64,000 nt of DNA. Origin: Desmonostoc muscorum FACHB-395 (GTDB taxonomy: Bacteria > Cyanobacteriota > Cyanobacteriia > Cyanobacteriales > Nostocaceae). The notes below the pieces were generated by a model that had not been told where the DNA came from, searched no databases, and saw only the letters and a list, made by a program, of their open reading frames with translations. A program made the position numbers and the translations under genes. The stretch is from NCBI RefSeq assembly GCF_014698035.1, contig NZ_JACJSF010000014.1:87613-151612 (forward strand). Direction: 5' to 3'. Below are positions 16,594 to 27,659 of the stretch, one piece after another; positions within the stretch are counted from its first letter, which is position 1; each line of letters starts with the position of its first letter.

Positions 16594-17030
16594 GTGTTGA
16601 CCGTTTCCCATCTCTGTCAAAGGATGCCTTATTCAACTTTGTGGCTGATTCCCACCAAAAAAAAAATCATTAAAAATTCATAATTCATGACTTATAATTC
16701 ATAATTTCTTTATGTAAACAGGTTTTAACTCAAGCATAATTATGTTGGTTGCTTGATAGTTGTGATTTTTCTTAACCTATTTTTTAGTTAGGAATTATGA
16801 ATTAGTAATTACTAATTATTATGCTAAGTCTGATTAACAGTGCATTTTAACTTTCAGCTAAAAGCTCAAAATCAGGCTCGTGAGGTTTTAGCAGATAGAA
16901 AAAAATAGGCGATGGGCTACAAGCCAATCACTTGATGGTAATGGAGAACAGACTAAGAGCGATCGCTAACTAAGCCATCATTACCAATTACCGATAATCG
17001 ATTTCTAATTTGCGATCGACCTTTGGAACC
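16594..17030. other. AT-rich intergenic region with short repeats
   Basis: This 437-bp spacer between convergent genes holds imperfect heptamer-like repeats (ATTCATAATTCATGA, TTATAATTCATAATT) around 16676-16710 and 16795-16825. I see no gene and no clear RNA. Confidence 0.5.
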
Positions 17031-17375
17031 TTAATATTTCTTGGCAAGAATTTTAGAGTCTGTATCGGTTTGCATAGATTGCTTGACAAGATCAGCCAGT
17101 TCGTCCAGTTGGCTAATTGCCTCTGCGCCTTCTAGCTTCATTAATTCGCGGTCATCCCGCATTTCCGTCCAAGTAATCCCGTAATCGGACACCAAAAACC
17201 GAATCAGGTGGTTATCACCCAAGCTAACCATAAACGATGCACTATTCATTTGGTCGCCACAGGTATAACAAGAAGCAGGATACCCGCGCCGCTCTAATAC
17301 GACTGCCAAGGCTTGCAGGTTCATTACCAAGTCTTGGACGAATTGTCGATGTTGATGTGCTAGTCTCAGAAACAC
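17031..17375 (-). CDS. DUF1815-like conserved cyanobacterial protein
   Basis: This 114-residue soluble protein begins FLRLAHQHRQFVQDLVMNLQ and has the central SCYTCGDQMNSASFMVSLG and IRFLVSDYGITWTEMRDDRE. It matches my memory of a highly conserved family found essentially only in cyanobacteria (DUF1815). The CxxC (YTCGDQ context) could bind metal, but only two cysteines are close together. No biochemical function is known to me. Confidence 0.75.
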   Translation of the reverse strand: MFLRLAHQHRQFVQDLVMNLQALAVVLERRGYPASCYTCGDQMNSASFMVSLGDNHLIRFLVSDYGITWTEMRDDRELMKLEGAEAISQLDELADLVKQSMQTDTDSKILAKKY

Positions 17376-18237
17376 TTTTGTCCTCCAGACACCACAGTCA
17401 TTTGAGTTTCTTTTATATTTTCTTTAGATTTTCTCATCCACTGGTATTGTAAACTATTCAATACAATTACCAGACAGATAATATTGAGTCGTTAATTGAC
17501 TACCTTGTTTAGGGTAGTAGATCAGGGTTTTGAGCGCCGTATCAAACTATTCAGTTTGCAAATTAAAAATCTCGGACAGAATTGCTAAATTTAACTATAT
17601 CTTTATACACTTCTGTCAGGGTAGATTCTTACATGAAGCATTCCGCTTTAAGAGTAACTTAAATCTAGCACTAGTCAAGTACAGAAAAGCTTCATATTTA
17701 ATTTTTACTGATGACGTGCAGCCAATTTCAGTGTTATTTAAGGCTATAACGTAGTTTTGCATCGTTATAGTGTCTCTTGCTTAGATGTTTAATCTGTTCT
17801 CTTTCTAACGTAGATTTTGGTATAGACCAATAATTAGGTATACCAAATTTCTTCCTCCCGTATATATAAAGTTGAGCAGATGACAGTGTAAATTTTAGAT
17901 TCAGTACTAAAAGAAGATTAAGTATAGTACTTTATACAACCTTCACGTAGCCGATAGATTAAGTCTGAGTGTAGAATCCAGAATGGATCACCTTAACACT
18001 GACAGTATCTAAACTCAGCAGAGCAATGTTGCCATTTAGGCAATATTTTCAGCTATTTTGGGATTATCCTCAAAAAGTGGTACGAACCAAAACAGATAAA
18101 TTTGGAAAGATAATTATTTTAGTTTGGTTTTGCCACAAAAAATTTATGTATAGTGTATTTTGATTATTTACTCAAACTGAGTAATTATTTTTTATTAGAA
18201 GTCGGCGGGGGAATTGGTAAATCTTCCCCATGCCCCA
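17376..18237. other. Intergenic region of 0.9 kb without convincing genes
   Basis: The only sizeable frame (17530-17754, plus) has no ribosome-binding site and an implausible composition. A small hairpin ACTACC/GGTAGT lies near 17499-17519. Nothing else is recognisable. Confidence 0.5.
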
Positions 18238-18265
18238 AAACTCAATCCCCTTGCGGATGGAGTTT
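18238..18265 (-). terminator. Terminator of the hmpA-E operon
   Basis: AAACTC-A-ATCC / GGAT-G-GAGTTT form a stem with one internal mismatch around a 6-nt loop, just after the hmpE stop. On the minus strand it is followed by four T residues. Confidence 0.65.
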
Positions 18266-18276
18266 TTCATTACTAA

Positions 18277-21200
18277 CTAAACATTGCTCGTAGTGCTAAC
18301 AAGTTTTTCCCCTTTTAACATCCGCGCCGCAGCTTCGAGGAGAGCTTCTTCGAGATAGGGCTTGGTAAAGTAGCCACTAGCACCGAGTTGAGCTGCAATT
18401 TGTCTGTGCTTGTCTGCACCCCGCGAGGTGAGCATAGCGATCGGTAGGTGGTTGAGGTTAGAGTCTTTCTGAATGCGAGAGAGTAATTCCAGACCATCGC
18501 AACGGGGCATTTCGATGTCGCAAAATACGATATCGCAAGGCAGACCGGAGCGGAGTTTATCCCAAGCTTCCTGTCCGTCACGCGCCTGTTCTACGCGATA
18601 ACCGGCTTTGTTAAATGTCAGGGATAGCAATTCTCGGACTGTAATCGAATCATCGACGATCAGCACTGTCGGGTCAATCTTCGCAGGAGAGGTGTCTATG
18701 GGAGCCCCTTTCTGTTGCCAAGAATTGCCACCCATTTGTGTAGAAATCCGTCCCTGGAAGATGTCAATTATTTCCAGCACATCAGCAATAGGCATAATCC
18801 GACCATCACCCAAGACTGTAGCACCGGCTACACCAATGGGTTTAGGCGCTGGGCCTTCAAATTGCTTAATTACAATTTCTTGTTCGCTTAACACCAGGTC
18901 AATCTGTAGAGCAATCAAGGTATTTGCCGATCGCACCACAACCACAGAAACCATATCATCATCTCGCGTACCGCCATAGACATTACCGCGACTGATTTGG
19001 CGATTGAAGGTTAAAAGCTCCTTCAGGGGTCGGAATGGTAGTACTGTATCGCGCCAGGAAATAAATGATTGTCCATTGGCATCGTGCTGAATATTTTTCA
19101 CTGGTATATCTAGCGTATCTTCTACACCATCCATCGGGAAGGCGATCCTGGAGCGATCGGAGACGCAGCAGAGAGCTTTACAAATACTCAAAGTCAGTGG
19201 TAGACGAATCGTGAAGGTGGTTCCCTTACCGATCGCAGAATCGGTGTTCACTGTCCCCCGAATTTCGCTAATCTCAGAACGCACTACGTCCATACCGACA
19301 CCACGACCGGAAATTTCATCTGCTTGGTCTTTGATTGTAAAACCAGACTGGAATAGCAGATCGTAGACTTCCAGGCGAGACATGGCTTTTGCTTGCGCTT
19401 CTGTAATCATGCCAATCTTCACCGCCTTAGCCTTAACCTTGGCGGAATCGATACCTGCGCCATCATCGCCTACAGAAATGATCGTTTGGTTGCCTTGGTA
19501 GAAGGCACGGATAGTAATAATTCCCACAGGTGGTTTACCAGCAGCTTGTCGTTCTTCTGGCGTTTCAATACCGTGAGCGATCGCATTATTCAGCATGTGA
19601 GTTAATGGATCGGTCAGATGATCCAAAATCATCTTGTCAATTAAGGTATCACCACCTTCGATTACCAACTCCACTTGTTTGCCACATTTGATGGCGTTGT
19701 CGCGCACTCCTCGCCGCCAGCGATCGATAGTTTGGGCAAAAGGAACCATTCGCGCTCTTGTTAATCCCTCTTGTAGCTGGGTGGTTACTTGGCGGAACTG
19801 CCTTGCGACTCGCTCGGTTTCTTCGGTGACAAAATCAATATCACTTGCCGACTCACGGACTCGCACAATGCGTTCGATCATCTGCTGTGAGAGTGTATGG
19901 AAGGGAGTAAAACGATCCATTTCTAACTCGCTAAAACCCCTATCAGCATTGAAATCAGGTGCTTGCAAGCCAGAGTCTTTCTTTTTGCGTCCAGCTAATA
20001 AAGAGGCTTCTAAGAGCGATCGCTCGTACAACTCTTGCATCCTTGCGCCCACATCCGAGAGTTGTTGTACCTGAATCAGCAAGTTATCTAATGACTGCCG
20101 CAGCCGTTCATGATCTTGCTCTAAGGTATTGCGATTTACCACCAACTCCCCGACTAAATTACTCATATCGTCCAGTTGCTTAACTGGAACCTTCATCGTT
20201 TCTTCGAATCTTGCAGCCCGACGAGTAGAGGGACGGGGAGGTTTGTTGGTGTTCGATTTTGCTGCTGGTGAATGGGATATTGTTTGATCCGCTTCTGCCA
20301 ACAACTTCTCCAAGTCACCAAATTCATCTATAGCTGGTGGTGGAACGTCATTTTTCGCCAAGACTGGTTGAGTATTGAAGGGTTGGCGTTGGCGTAGCCC
20401 GTCGTGGACATTGCTGTCGTTATCTGTACCGAGCAATTCTTCCAGGGCTGCAAAATCTACTTCTGGTATTGAGGTAGCTTTGGGGTTAAGTGCTACTTCC
20501 TCTCCTAGTAATGCTTCCAAGTCTGCAAAATCATCTTCTGGAGCAACTACTTCAACGGTTTCTGTAGTTACCAATTCTTCATCTGAGGCAAGAATAGCAT
20601 TTTCGTCCTCTGACACTGTTACAGATTCAGATATCTCTCCTAAATCATATAAATCGGTTTCTACATCTTCCTGAATAATCGTTTGTGTGAAATCATTGAC
20701 ATCTTGCGAATCAATTGTTGCCGCGTTTTCTTCTAATTGTTGCTGGTTTGTTGCTTCTAATAGAGCAGTTTCTGTAAATAATAAAGCATTTGTAAAACCC
20801 AGATATGTGTCGTCCAAATCCGGGTTTATTGGTAATTCAAAAGCAGTTTCTAAGTTATTGTTCTCTTCCGTTTCAAAATTTCCTAAGTTTGTTTGGGCTG
20901 AATTTGAAGTGTCACCAAAACTAATATCTAAAGAAGTTTCTGTAAGAGATACATCCACAGTATTCTCTGTGGTTTCCATCTGAATATATGTTGAGTCAGT
21001 AGCGACATCTTCAAACAGCAGTTGTGAATTTTCATCGAAAGAGCCAAACAAATCATCTGGTTGTGTTTGGACTGAATCTAAAGTTTCTGTAAGAGATAAT
21101 TCATCCACAGTATTCTCTGTGGGTTCCATCTGAATATAGGTTGATGTAGCTACATCTTCAAATAGCAGTTGCGGATTTTCATCGAAAGAGCCGAACAAAT

Positions 21201-23988
21201 CATCTGGTTGTGCTTGGACTGAATCTAAAGTTCCTGTAAGAGATAGTTCATCCACAGTATTCTCTGTGGTTTCCATCTGAATATAGGTTGAGTCTGTAAC
21301 TGCATCTTCAAACAGCAGTTGTGAATTTTCATCGAAAGAGCCGAACAAATCATCTGGTTGTGCTTGGACTGAATCTAAAGTTCCTGTAAGAGATAGTTCA
21401 TCCACAGTATTCTCTGTGGTTTCCATCTGAATATAGGTTGAGTCTGTAACTGCATCTTCAAACAGCAGTTGCGGATTTTCATCGAAAGAGTCGAATGAAT
21501 CAAGTTCCAGATCAACAGCAGATATTTCTGAGGGCTGATGAGTAAATTCTGGAGCAAAATCTAAAGCTTCTGGTTGTTGCGCTCTAAGAGTTTCTTCCCC
21601 TAGATGCTGCGTGAAAAAAGGCATTTCCGGCGTGGAGGTATTGCTGATTACCGAGGAAATAGCTGAGTCACTATGTGCTAATTCATCAAATAAATCATCT
21701 CCAGAATCTGATGAGAATATCAAATCTAGCTGCTCTTCGTGCTGGAAATTGATATCCAATTCTTCCAAGCCGAAACTAGCTCTATCAGAAGGTATAGGTT
21801 GCTGACTGTCAGCAAAAATATCATCAGTTGTAGCAAACAAACTCTCCTCTAACGCCCTTTCTACATTCTGCTCAATTAAGGAATTGAAATCGTCCTGTTC
21901 CTCTGTAATTTCCTGATTCCAGAAGCTACTCAGATCATTTTCTGATTGAGAGAATTCAGATGTTGTTACTGTAGATATATCAAATAAATCAACGATTTCT
22001 GATTCACTTGTAGGCAGTAGTGTCTCTTCTTCCATTTCAGCGAACAGATTGTCTGAAGAGAACCCTGTTTCCTGGGGTAATTCTATATAGTCACTAGGGG
22101 TAATTGCTTCTACCCAATTTGCATTTCTAGTTTCTGAGAATAAGTTATCAAAACTATTTGGTTGATTGGTCGATAGTTCCACATTGGCGAATGCCTCAGT
22201 TTCTGGTTGAGTTACTTCATCTGTAGGCAACAGTTCTGTATCATCATCTAGCCCCAGAGTCAATAAATCTTCAACTACATCGTTTTTGTTAACACTAGCA
22301 AGCTGGTTTGTCTCACTTGGAATATCAATAAATTCTTGTAAATCTTCGGAAGAAGAGTCTAAATTTATATCAAGTACGTTAATAGAACTTAACTCTGGAA
22401 TCGTAGCAGATGTTTGTTGATGTTGCGGTTCTGAATTCTCTTTTTCTAAGAAATTGTCGCCAAATAACAGGGATAAATCTTCCGTCGTGGCTGTAGTTGC
22501 TACTTGATCCAAGGAGAGTAAGTCAGATAAATCGCTATGAGCATCCTCAGCGTCAGTGTTGCTGAAATCAATTCCAAAATCATCGCTGGCAACAATATCT
22601 AAAGTTTCTTCTTGATGCCAACTTTCATCTAATTCGGGAGTCTCACCTGCAAATAAATCGGCAAGGGTATTTAACTCAGCTATTCCTACCTCTGGCCCAT
22701 TGGGGTCAAGATTGTTACTGATTGGATGTGCTTCGTCATGTGTGGTGAAAGAAAAACTAGTGTGAGTTGCAGCGTTGAGCGGTGTCCCTTGTTGAACATA
22801 GGGGCGATCGCCTTTGACGTTGGCGTAACCAGACGCTCGCGGACTCACTAATGCTGCGCTATCGCTAGTATCCTTATCTAGATTAAATTCTTCGGTTGTT
22901 TGGGCTAGGTCTAACTGCTCGGTGTTACCCTCAAAAATTGCCTCTGACGTAGTTGATGATTCTGTCAAAACCGCAGACTGTTCATCAAACAAATCAGGAG
23001 TAACTTCTAACAGATCAATTTCTGCCAAGCTCAAAAGTGCTTCTAGTTGCTGACTAATTGCAATTTCGGCATCTCTACCTTGCAGGACTAATTCTTGAGC
23101 TTGCTTGATTTCGGTAATGACAATTTTAGCTAAAGTCAGATAACTATTTTCAGGATTGCCGATCGCACTAGCTGCTGCTTGACACAAACCACACCACTTG
23201 GACAAATTCCAAGTCTCACCAAGTTTGACTAACTGGTAACAGCATTGTTGAAGGTTTTGCCGAGTTGAAGGTGTTGTGGTTTGCTTAAACAGTTGCAACA
23301 TTTCTCGCAGTGTTTGCAGCACTTGGGCTTGAAACTCGCCCCAATTATTATGTTCTTTAGCGGTGACTGGCGATAGCGCAGCGTTAGCGTCTCGCACCTG
23401 CTGAGGTGCTACTGAGACAGATATTTCTGGAGATTCCTGATGGGTGTCTTCTGCCAAGCTAGGAATATCTCGCCGCAGGAAAAGTTCTGTAAGTGTGGAG
23501 ACATTCTCTACAGAGGTTGTGTGTAATTCTGTTGCGTCAGGATTGCTAGATACTCCACTTTTTCCTTGTTGTACAAGTAGTTCTAGATGTTCATACAACC
23601 ATTGAAAGACTGGCTCTGTTTCTGACATCAAAGTATTCGCTGCATCTTCAGAAAGACCGTAAGGCCCGCTCAAATGCTCTAACAGCGATTTTAGGGTATC
23701 AGATACACCAAGAAATAAAGACTCTAACTTTTGGTCAATCTGAACCGGATTATCTTTAAGAACTTTAAAACAATCTTCCAGACGGTGGGAGGTATGCTGG
23801 ATGCTAGTCAATCCAAGCATCGCCGCTCCTCCTTTGATGGAGTGAGCCGCCCGGAAGACTTCACTAATCATTTCCGGGTCGTTCAGGGTACCTTCTAGAT
23901 TCAGTAACCCCTGCTCAATGGTATTCAGGTGATCCCTGGCTTCTTCGATAAAGTAACCCAAAATCCGCTGTTGTTGTTCCGGCAGCAT
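18277..23988 (-). CDS. hmpE: CheA-type hybrid histidine kinase HmpE
   Basis: This 1903-residue kinase belongs to the hormogonium motility chemosensory system. An HPt domain at about 5-110 carries the phosphorylated His in AHSIKGGAAML. A very long acidic, Ser/Thr-rich linker (about 150-1250) follows and includes four 50-residue repeats. CheA dimerisation begins near 1265 (MKVPVKQLDDMSNLVGELVV). The ATPase domain has HMLNNAIAHGIE and VGDDGAGID, then a CheW-like domain, and a C-terminal receiver (LIVDDSITVRELL, CDIEMPRCDG). It would autophosphorylate in response to HmpD and signal to HmpA/HmpB, controlling type IV pilus activity. It is last in the operon, 182 bp after hmpD, across a heptamer-repeat spacer. 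The name rests on synteny and domains. Confidence 0.9.
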   Translation of the reverse strand: MLPEQQQRILGYFIEEARDHLNTIEQGLLNLEGTLNDPEMISEVFRAAHSIKGGAAMLGLTSIQHTSHRLEDCFKVLKDNPVQIDQKLESLFLGVSDTLKSLLEHLSGPYGLSEDAANTLMSETEPVFQWLYEHLELLVQQGKSGVSSNPDATELHTTSVENVSTLTELFLRRDIPSLAEDTHQESPEISVSVAPQQVRDANAALSPVTAKEHNNWGEFQAQVLQTLREMLQLFKQTTTPSTRQNLQQCCYQLVKLGETWNLSKWCGLCQAAASAIGNPENSYLTLAKIVITEIKQAQELVLQGRDAEIAISQQLEALLSLAEIDLLEVTPDLFDEQSAVLTESSTTSEAIFEGNTEQLDLAQTTEEFNLDKDTSDSAALVSPRASGYANVKGDRPYVQQGTPLNAATHTSFSFTTHDEAHPISNNLDPNGPEVGIAELNTLADLFAGETPELDESWHQEETLDIVASDDFGIDFSNTDAEDAHSDLSDLLSLDQVATTATTEDLSLLFGDNFLEKENSEPQHQQTSATIPELSSINVLDINLDSSSEDLQEFIDIPSETNQLASVNKNDVVEDLLTLGLDDDTELLPTDEVTQPETEAFANVELSTNQPNSFDNLFSETRNANWVEAITPSDYIELPQETGFSSDNLFAEMEEETLLPTSESEIVDLFDISTVTTSEFSQSENDLSSFWNQEITEEQDDFNSLIEQNVERALEESLFATTDDIFADSQQPIPSDRASFGLEELDINFQHEEQLDLIFSSDSGDDLFDELAHSDSAISSVISNTSTPEMPFFTQHLGEETLRAQQPEALDFAPEFTHQPSEISAVDLELDSFDSFDENPQLLFEDAVTDSTYIQMETTENTVDELSLTGTLDSVQAQPDDLFGSFDENSQLLFEDAVTDSTYIQMETTENTVDELSLTGTLDSVQAQPDDLFGSFDENPQLLFEDVATSTYIQMEPTENTVDELSLTETLDSVQTQPDDLFGSFDENSQLLFEDVATDSTYIQMETTENTVDVSLTETSLDISFGDTSNSAQTNLGNFETEENNNLETAFELPINPDLDDTYLGFTNALLFTETALLEATNQQQLEENAATIDSQDVNDFTQTIIQEDVETDLYDLGEISESVTVSEDENAILASDEELVTTETVEVVAPEDDFADLEALLGEEVALNPKATSIPEVDFAALEELLGTDNDSNVHDGLRQRQPFNTQPVLAKNDVPPPAIDEFGDLEKLLAEADQTISHSPAAKSNTNKPPRPSTRRAARFEETMKVPVKQLDDMSNLVGELVVNRNTLEQDHERLRQSLDNLLIQVQQLSDVGARMQELYERSLLEASLLAGRKKKDSGLQAPDFNADRGFSELEMDRFTPFHTLSQQMIERIVRVRESASDIDFVTEETERVARQFRQVTTQLQEGLTRARMVPFAQTIDRWRRGVRDNAIKCGKQVELVIEGGDTLIDKMILDHLTDPLTHMLNNAIAHGIETPEERQAAGKPPVGIITIRAFYQGNQTIISVGDDGAGIDSAKVKAKAVKIGMITEAQAKAMSRLEVYDLLFQSGFTIKDQADEISGRGVGMDVVRSEISEIRGTVNTDSAIGKGTTFTIRLPLTLSICKALCCVSDRSRIAFPMDGVEDTLDIPVKNIQHDANGQSFISWRDTVLPFRPLKELLTFNRQISRGNVYGGTRDDDMVSVVVVRSANTLIALQIDLVLSEQEIVIKQFEGPAPKPIGVAGATVLGDGRIMPIADVLEIIDIFQGRISTQMGGNSWQQKGAPIDTSPAKIDPTVLIVDDSITVRELLSLTFNKAGYRVEQARDGQEAWDKLRSGLPCDIVFCDIEMPRCDGLELLSRIQKDSNLNHLPIAMLTSRGADKHRQIAAQLGASGYFTKPYLEEALLEAAARMLKGEKLVSTTSNV
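20925..21490 (-). repeat. Four tandem ~150-bp in-frame repeats in hmpE
   Basis: Repeat units recur with TCATCGAAAGAG anchors at 21033, 21180, 21330 and 21480 (147, 150 and 150 bp apart). They encode the 50-residue unit beginning SFDENPQLLFED, continuing TYIQME and ending QPDDLFG. The last unit in protein order is shorter and diverged. The near-identity of units 1 and 2 at DNA level points to recent duplication. Confidence 0.9.
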
Positions 23989-23996
23989 AGCAAAAG

Positions 23997-24167
23997 TTAT
24001 GAGTTATGAGTTGTTAGTTGTGAGTTATGAGTTATGAGTTGTGAGTTATGAATTATGAGTTATGAGTTGTAATTTTTATTGCTAACTTTTTACTCCTAAC
24101 TCCTAACTTTATTTCAAGTAGTGAGTTGTGATTTTTAGTTCTAACTCCTCACTCCTAACTCCTAACT
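23997..24167. repeat. Heptamer tandem repeats between hmpD and hmpE
   Basis: About ten degenerate copies of GAGTTAT (GTTATGA register) fill 23997-24070. Complementary TAACTCC copies follow at about 24085-24165. This is a short tandemly repeated repetitive sequence of the kind common in Nostoc, here forming a potential large imperfect hairpin within the operon. Confidence 0.75.
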
Positions 24168-24170
24168 TTT

Positions 24171-27101
24171 TTATCTGGTTTCCATCGTTTCCACTCGGAA
24201 ACGTTCAACGGAGGCGATCAAGTCACGGGATACACCTACTAAGTGTTGTAGGGCACCTGAAACTCGCTGTGCTTCCTGGGAAGTTTCTTGTGCAGTTAGT
24301 TCTACTGATTGCATTACGTGAGCGACAGCGCGGGAGGTTTCAGTCTGTTCCACAGTGTCGCTGGTAATAGAGCGCACAAGAATATCAATACGATTCGCCA
24401 CTTGAATAATATTTTCGAGTGATCGCTTGGCTTCTTCTGCCAATTTTGTCCCTTTAATTACTTGTTGTGTGCCTTCTTCCATCGCGGTCATTACAGAACC
24501 TGTTTCGCTTTGGATTTGCATCACAATTTGTTCAATTTCCTTGAGGGATTTGGCAGATTTATCTGCTAACTGGCGCACTTCGTCTGCTACGATCGCAAAC
24601 CCGCGTCCAGCTTCTCCCGCTCTTGCCGCCTCAATACTAGCATTGAGTGCTAACAAGTTGGTTCTGGAAGCAATCTGCGAAATCAACGCCACAATTTTAG
24701 AAATTTCTTGAGAAGATTCCGCCAACCGCTTCACTTTGCGAGTGGTTTCGGCAACGGTTTCTCGAATTTCCAAAATACCTGCGACGGTATTTTCTACCGC
24801 TTCACCACCTTGGAGAGCGATCGTACTAGCATCACGAGCAACGGTTTCAGCTTCCCGCGCCGCCTCTGCGACTCGCTGAATCGAGTCGGTCATTACCTGT
24901 ACAGAATTCAGCGTTACTGCTAACTCTTCTGCTTGACGCAAAGCATCACTAGATAAGGCTCTAGCAAAGGTTTCAGAGTTGGTTGCACCTTTTGTTACAT
25001 CCTTCGCTGCCACTTTTACCTGTTGCACAATATCTCGCAGGTTTTGAATTGTCAGGTTAAAAGCATCGGCTACGGCTCCTAGTACGTCGGCTGTCACTTC
25101 AGCTTGGACTGTTAAATCGCCTCTAGCAGCTCCTTCCACATCATCCAAAAGGCGAATCACCTGACGTTGCAGGTTTTCCTTGGCTTCCTCTTGTTCATCA
25201 GCTTTCCGTTGGGCTTCACTTGTCGTTGTGAAAATTACCCGCGCCATTTCATTAAAGCCAGTGGATAAATGCCCCAATTCATCTTCAGAAAACACTGTGG
25301 CTTGAGCATTCAAATTTCCTTGGCGTACAGCTTCAAACTGAGCTTGCAGATCATTGGTTGTGCGCCGAATTTGTTTGAGTGCAAGATTTCCCATAAAGCC
25401 TGCGGTGGTAAAACCGGCAATTCCTGCTGCTAGGGACATTGCCCAACCTGTGTTTCGTACTGATTCACGTTGTTGGGCTGGCGAAAATGTGGTGGCGACA
25501 AAGCTAACTGTGGCTACAACTAGCGCTGAGACAATGCCCACACTTCCAGCAATCAACCATTGTTTCCGTTCTATAGAAGCATTTTCTAATGGTGCTAACC
25601 AGCCTTGCTCGACGCTAACGTTGGGTTCTAGTTTCGAGACATCTGTTTGGCTAAAGACTGGAACTCCTTCATGGGAACCAGTCATCGAAAATAGTTCCTC
25701 TTCGCGATCGGCTGCATTGCTTCCAGAAGTATCCGTGCTTTGACGTACACTGCCACTAGTTTCTGCTGGAGCAGAATACATTGCTGCATCACCGAAGTTA
25801 GAATCTTCTTCGATCAGGTCAAACCCTGGAATGTTTCCTAAATCGTCAAATTCCTCAAAGTCATCTAAAAAGTCAATATTGCTCTTAGAATTTTCTCCAT
25901 TCAGTATATTGTTTGAGTCTTCATAAGAACTTAAACCATCTGAGCCAAAGGCAGACTCAAATGCTTCCATATCAAAATTTTCATCATCAAAGCTATTTTT
26001 GCTGATGATTTCACTTGATTTCATCTGCTTTTCTTTCAGAGGGATATCGCTCTTAAAAGATGAATAATTATCAGATGATTCTGGTTGAAACTCTTGCTCT
26101 GCTTCCAAATCTTGTGACTTCAACCAATCATGTGCTTCGGTTTCAGGCAAATCATATCTACTATTGTTATTTGTAGTTGTCGAACTATTTATAGGTTGTT
26201 CTTCAACAACAATAAGTAAAGTCTCGTCTCCAAAATTAGATTTATTATATTCTAAGTTCCCAATCCTAGACTCTGAAGACTTTGGCTCACTCAACAAATC
26301 AGAGAAATTATTTTCGCTACTACTAGTTTGTGAATTAAAAGATGAAGAATTATTATTGTCAATAGCTAAATTTCCATGATCGTGATTTATCTCGTTCTCT
26401 GAAAATTGACTATTTACTAATGATTCTTCATGGCTCTCTTCGGAAATATCTTCCTGCCAAAAAGCAGGCAAATCTAATTCTGTTTTTTCCTCATAACTAC
26501 TGCTATTTAAATTTTGTTCCTCTGATTCTTCATCCAAAGCAAAAGGGTCGTCACCAAAAGCTATAGAAGAATCTGAGATTTTTCCCATTCCAATACTATC
26601 TTCTGTGGGGATGTCAAATGGACTATTTGAAGATAGTTCTGTAACCCCATCCACAGTTTCTTGATGCTCTCCAAAAAAGTTCAAATCAAGGTTATTACTG
26701 TCAAACTCCTCACTAGCGTCCAAATCTTCTAATTCTGGTTCGCTATATGCCAGTGGATCGGACATCTCTGAGGAATTTATCTGCTCTTGACTTCCTGATG
26801 TATCAATCTGTCCACCGAATGACTGTAAATATTGATTGATATTCTCAATTCCATTATTGGCAAAACCAATAATTTCTTGTTCGTTAGTCAAGCTTAATAC
26901 CTGTTGATATTCTTCTTTTGCGACATCGTACTGTTGCAAAACATAGTAGATGTGACCCCTTAACAAATGAGTGTTGGGGTCATTTGGTAGATTTTGCACC
27001 ACTTGATCAACTAAAGTGGCGGCAACCTCATAATTCCTTTGAACATAGGCGGTCATCGCCTGTTGATATGTTGGTTCGTAATTATCAATACTTGCTGCCA
27101 T
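24171..27101 (-). CDS. hmpD: Methyl-accepting chemotaxis protein HmpD
   Basis: This ~976-residue membrane sensor belongs to the hormogonium motility system. N-terminal TPR-like helices ([36 protein letters not shown]) come first, then a long acidic low-complexity region. Two membrane spans follow near 520-580 ([39 protein letters not shown]), then two HAMP-like segments. The C-terminal signalling domain has the hairpin tip [32 protein letters not shown] split over the conserved region. The ATG at 27101 has GGAGGAGG just upstream. An ATG at 27119 overlaps the hmpC stop as ATGA, and a GTG lies at 27128. Translation is thus coupled to hmpC. No periplasmic sensor domain is evident between the spans. 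Confidence 0.9.
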   Translation of the reverse strand: MAASIDNYEPTYQQAMTAYVQRNYEVAATLVDQVVQNLPNDPNTHLLRGHIYYVLQQYDVAKEEYQQVLSLTNEQEIIGFANNGIENINQYLQSFGGQIDTSGSQEQINSSEMSDPLAYSEPELEDLDASEEFDSNNLDLNFFGEHQETVDGVTELSSNSPFDIPTEDSIGMGKISDSSIAFGDDPFALDEESEEQNLNSSSYEEKTELDLPAFWQEDISEESHEESLVNSQFSENEINHDHGNLAIDNNNSSSFNSQTSSSENNFSDLLSEPKSSESRIGNLEYNKSNFGDETLLIVVEEQPINSSTTTNNNSRYDLPETEAHDWLKSQDLEAEQEFQPESSDNYSSFKSDIPLKEKQMKSSEIISKNSFDDENFDMEAFESAFGSDGLSSYEDSNNILNGENSKSNIDFLDDFEEFDDLGNIPGFDLIEEDSNFGDAAMYSAPAETSGSVRQSTDTSGSNAADREEELFSMTGSHEGVPVFSQTDVSKLEPNVSVEQGWLAPLENASIERKQWLIAGSVGIVSALVVATVSFVATTFSPAQQRESVRNTGWAMSLAAGIAGFTTAGFMGNLALKQIRRTTNDLQAQFEAVRQGNLNAQATVFSEDELGHLSTGFNEMARVIFTTTSEAQRKADEQEEAKENLQRQVIRLLDDVEGAARGDLTVQAEVTADVLGAVADAFNLTIQNLRDIVQQVKVAAKDVTKGATNSETFARALSSDALRQAEELAVTLNSVQVMTDSIQRVAEAAREAETVARDASTIALQGGEAVENTVAGILEIRETVAETTRKVKRLAESSQEISKIVALISQIASRTNLLALNASIEAARAGEAGRGFAIVADEVRQLADKSAKSLKEIEQIVMQIQSETGSVMTAMEEGTQQVIKGTKLAEEAKRSLENIIQVANRIDILVRSITSDTVEQTETSRAVAHVMQSVELTAQETSQEAQRVSGALQHLVGVSRDLIASVERFRVETMETR

Positions 27102-27115
27102 TTCCTCCTCCAATT

Positions 27116-27646
27116 TCATCCTGCCCACCTAGCACTCCGTACAATTGCCATTTGATCGAGCAGTCGTAGACACTGATTGTTTTTGGTACTTAGTAACCAC
27201 TCTCCACGTAGAAAGGGAACCATAGTATCTGGAACACCAGTTGGTGGCATAAGATTCTGGACATCCAACCAGTCCATACCACCGATTTCCTCTACTGCTA
27301 AACCCACTATTGTGTCTTGCTCCTCGATGGCAATCACCGAAATTTCTGCTCTATCCGTGTTTAATGCACTTGCTTCCCCCAGAAATTGACCCAAATCAGC
27401 CACCCAAATAACTCGACCTCGTAAATTTAGAGTACCCAAAAGTAAAGGAGAAGCATTAGGAATCGGGGTGATTCTATCAGGACTTAGTTCAATTACCTCC
27501 CGGATGCCAGTTGCTTGTAGTGCAAACTCCTGATGCGAGGGAATGTAAAATCTCAAATGTAACTCACCTTCAGGACTTTCCACTTGTAATTCTGGTCGGA
27601 AGTGGTCTTGACCGCTACCACTTAAAAAGTCCGGTTTGCTGACCAT
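27116..27646 (-). CDS. hmpC: CheW-like adaptor HmpC
   Basis: This 176-residue CheW-domain protein would couple the HmpD receptor to the HmpE kinase. Typical pieces are the strand [42 protein letters not shown] (the conserved NLRG segment) and [15 protein letters not shown]. It starts 13 bp after the hmpB stop and its own stop overlaps the hmpD start, so the genes are tightly coupled. Confidence 0.92.
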   Translation of the reverse strand: MVSKPDFLSGSGQDHFRPELQVESPEGELHLRFYIPSHQEFALQATGIREVIELSPDRITPIPNASPLLLGTLNLRGRVIWVADLGQFLGEASALNTDRAEISVIAIEEQDTIVGLAVEEIGGMDWLDVQNLMPPTGVPDTMVPFLRGEWLLSTKNNQCLRLLDQMAIVRSARWAG

Positions 27647-27659
27647 ATTGCTTTTATCC

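Noticed and set aside
17530..17754. Plus-strand 74-codon frame
   Set aside because: No ribosome-binding site, no recognisable domain, AT-rich spacer.
20925..21490. Possible CRISPR-like array
   Set aside because: Units are 150 bp, contiguous, in frame with hmpE and have no unique spacers.
18277..23988. Assembly artefact causing an over-long CheA
   Set aside because: The frame is uninterrupted with all kinase, CheW and receiver motifs intact, and long acidic linkers also occur in the neighbouring HmpD, so a real long protein is more likely.
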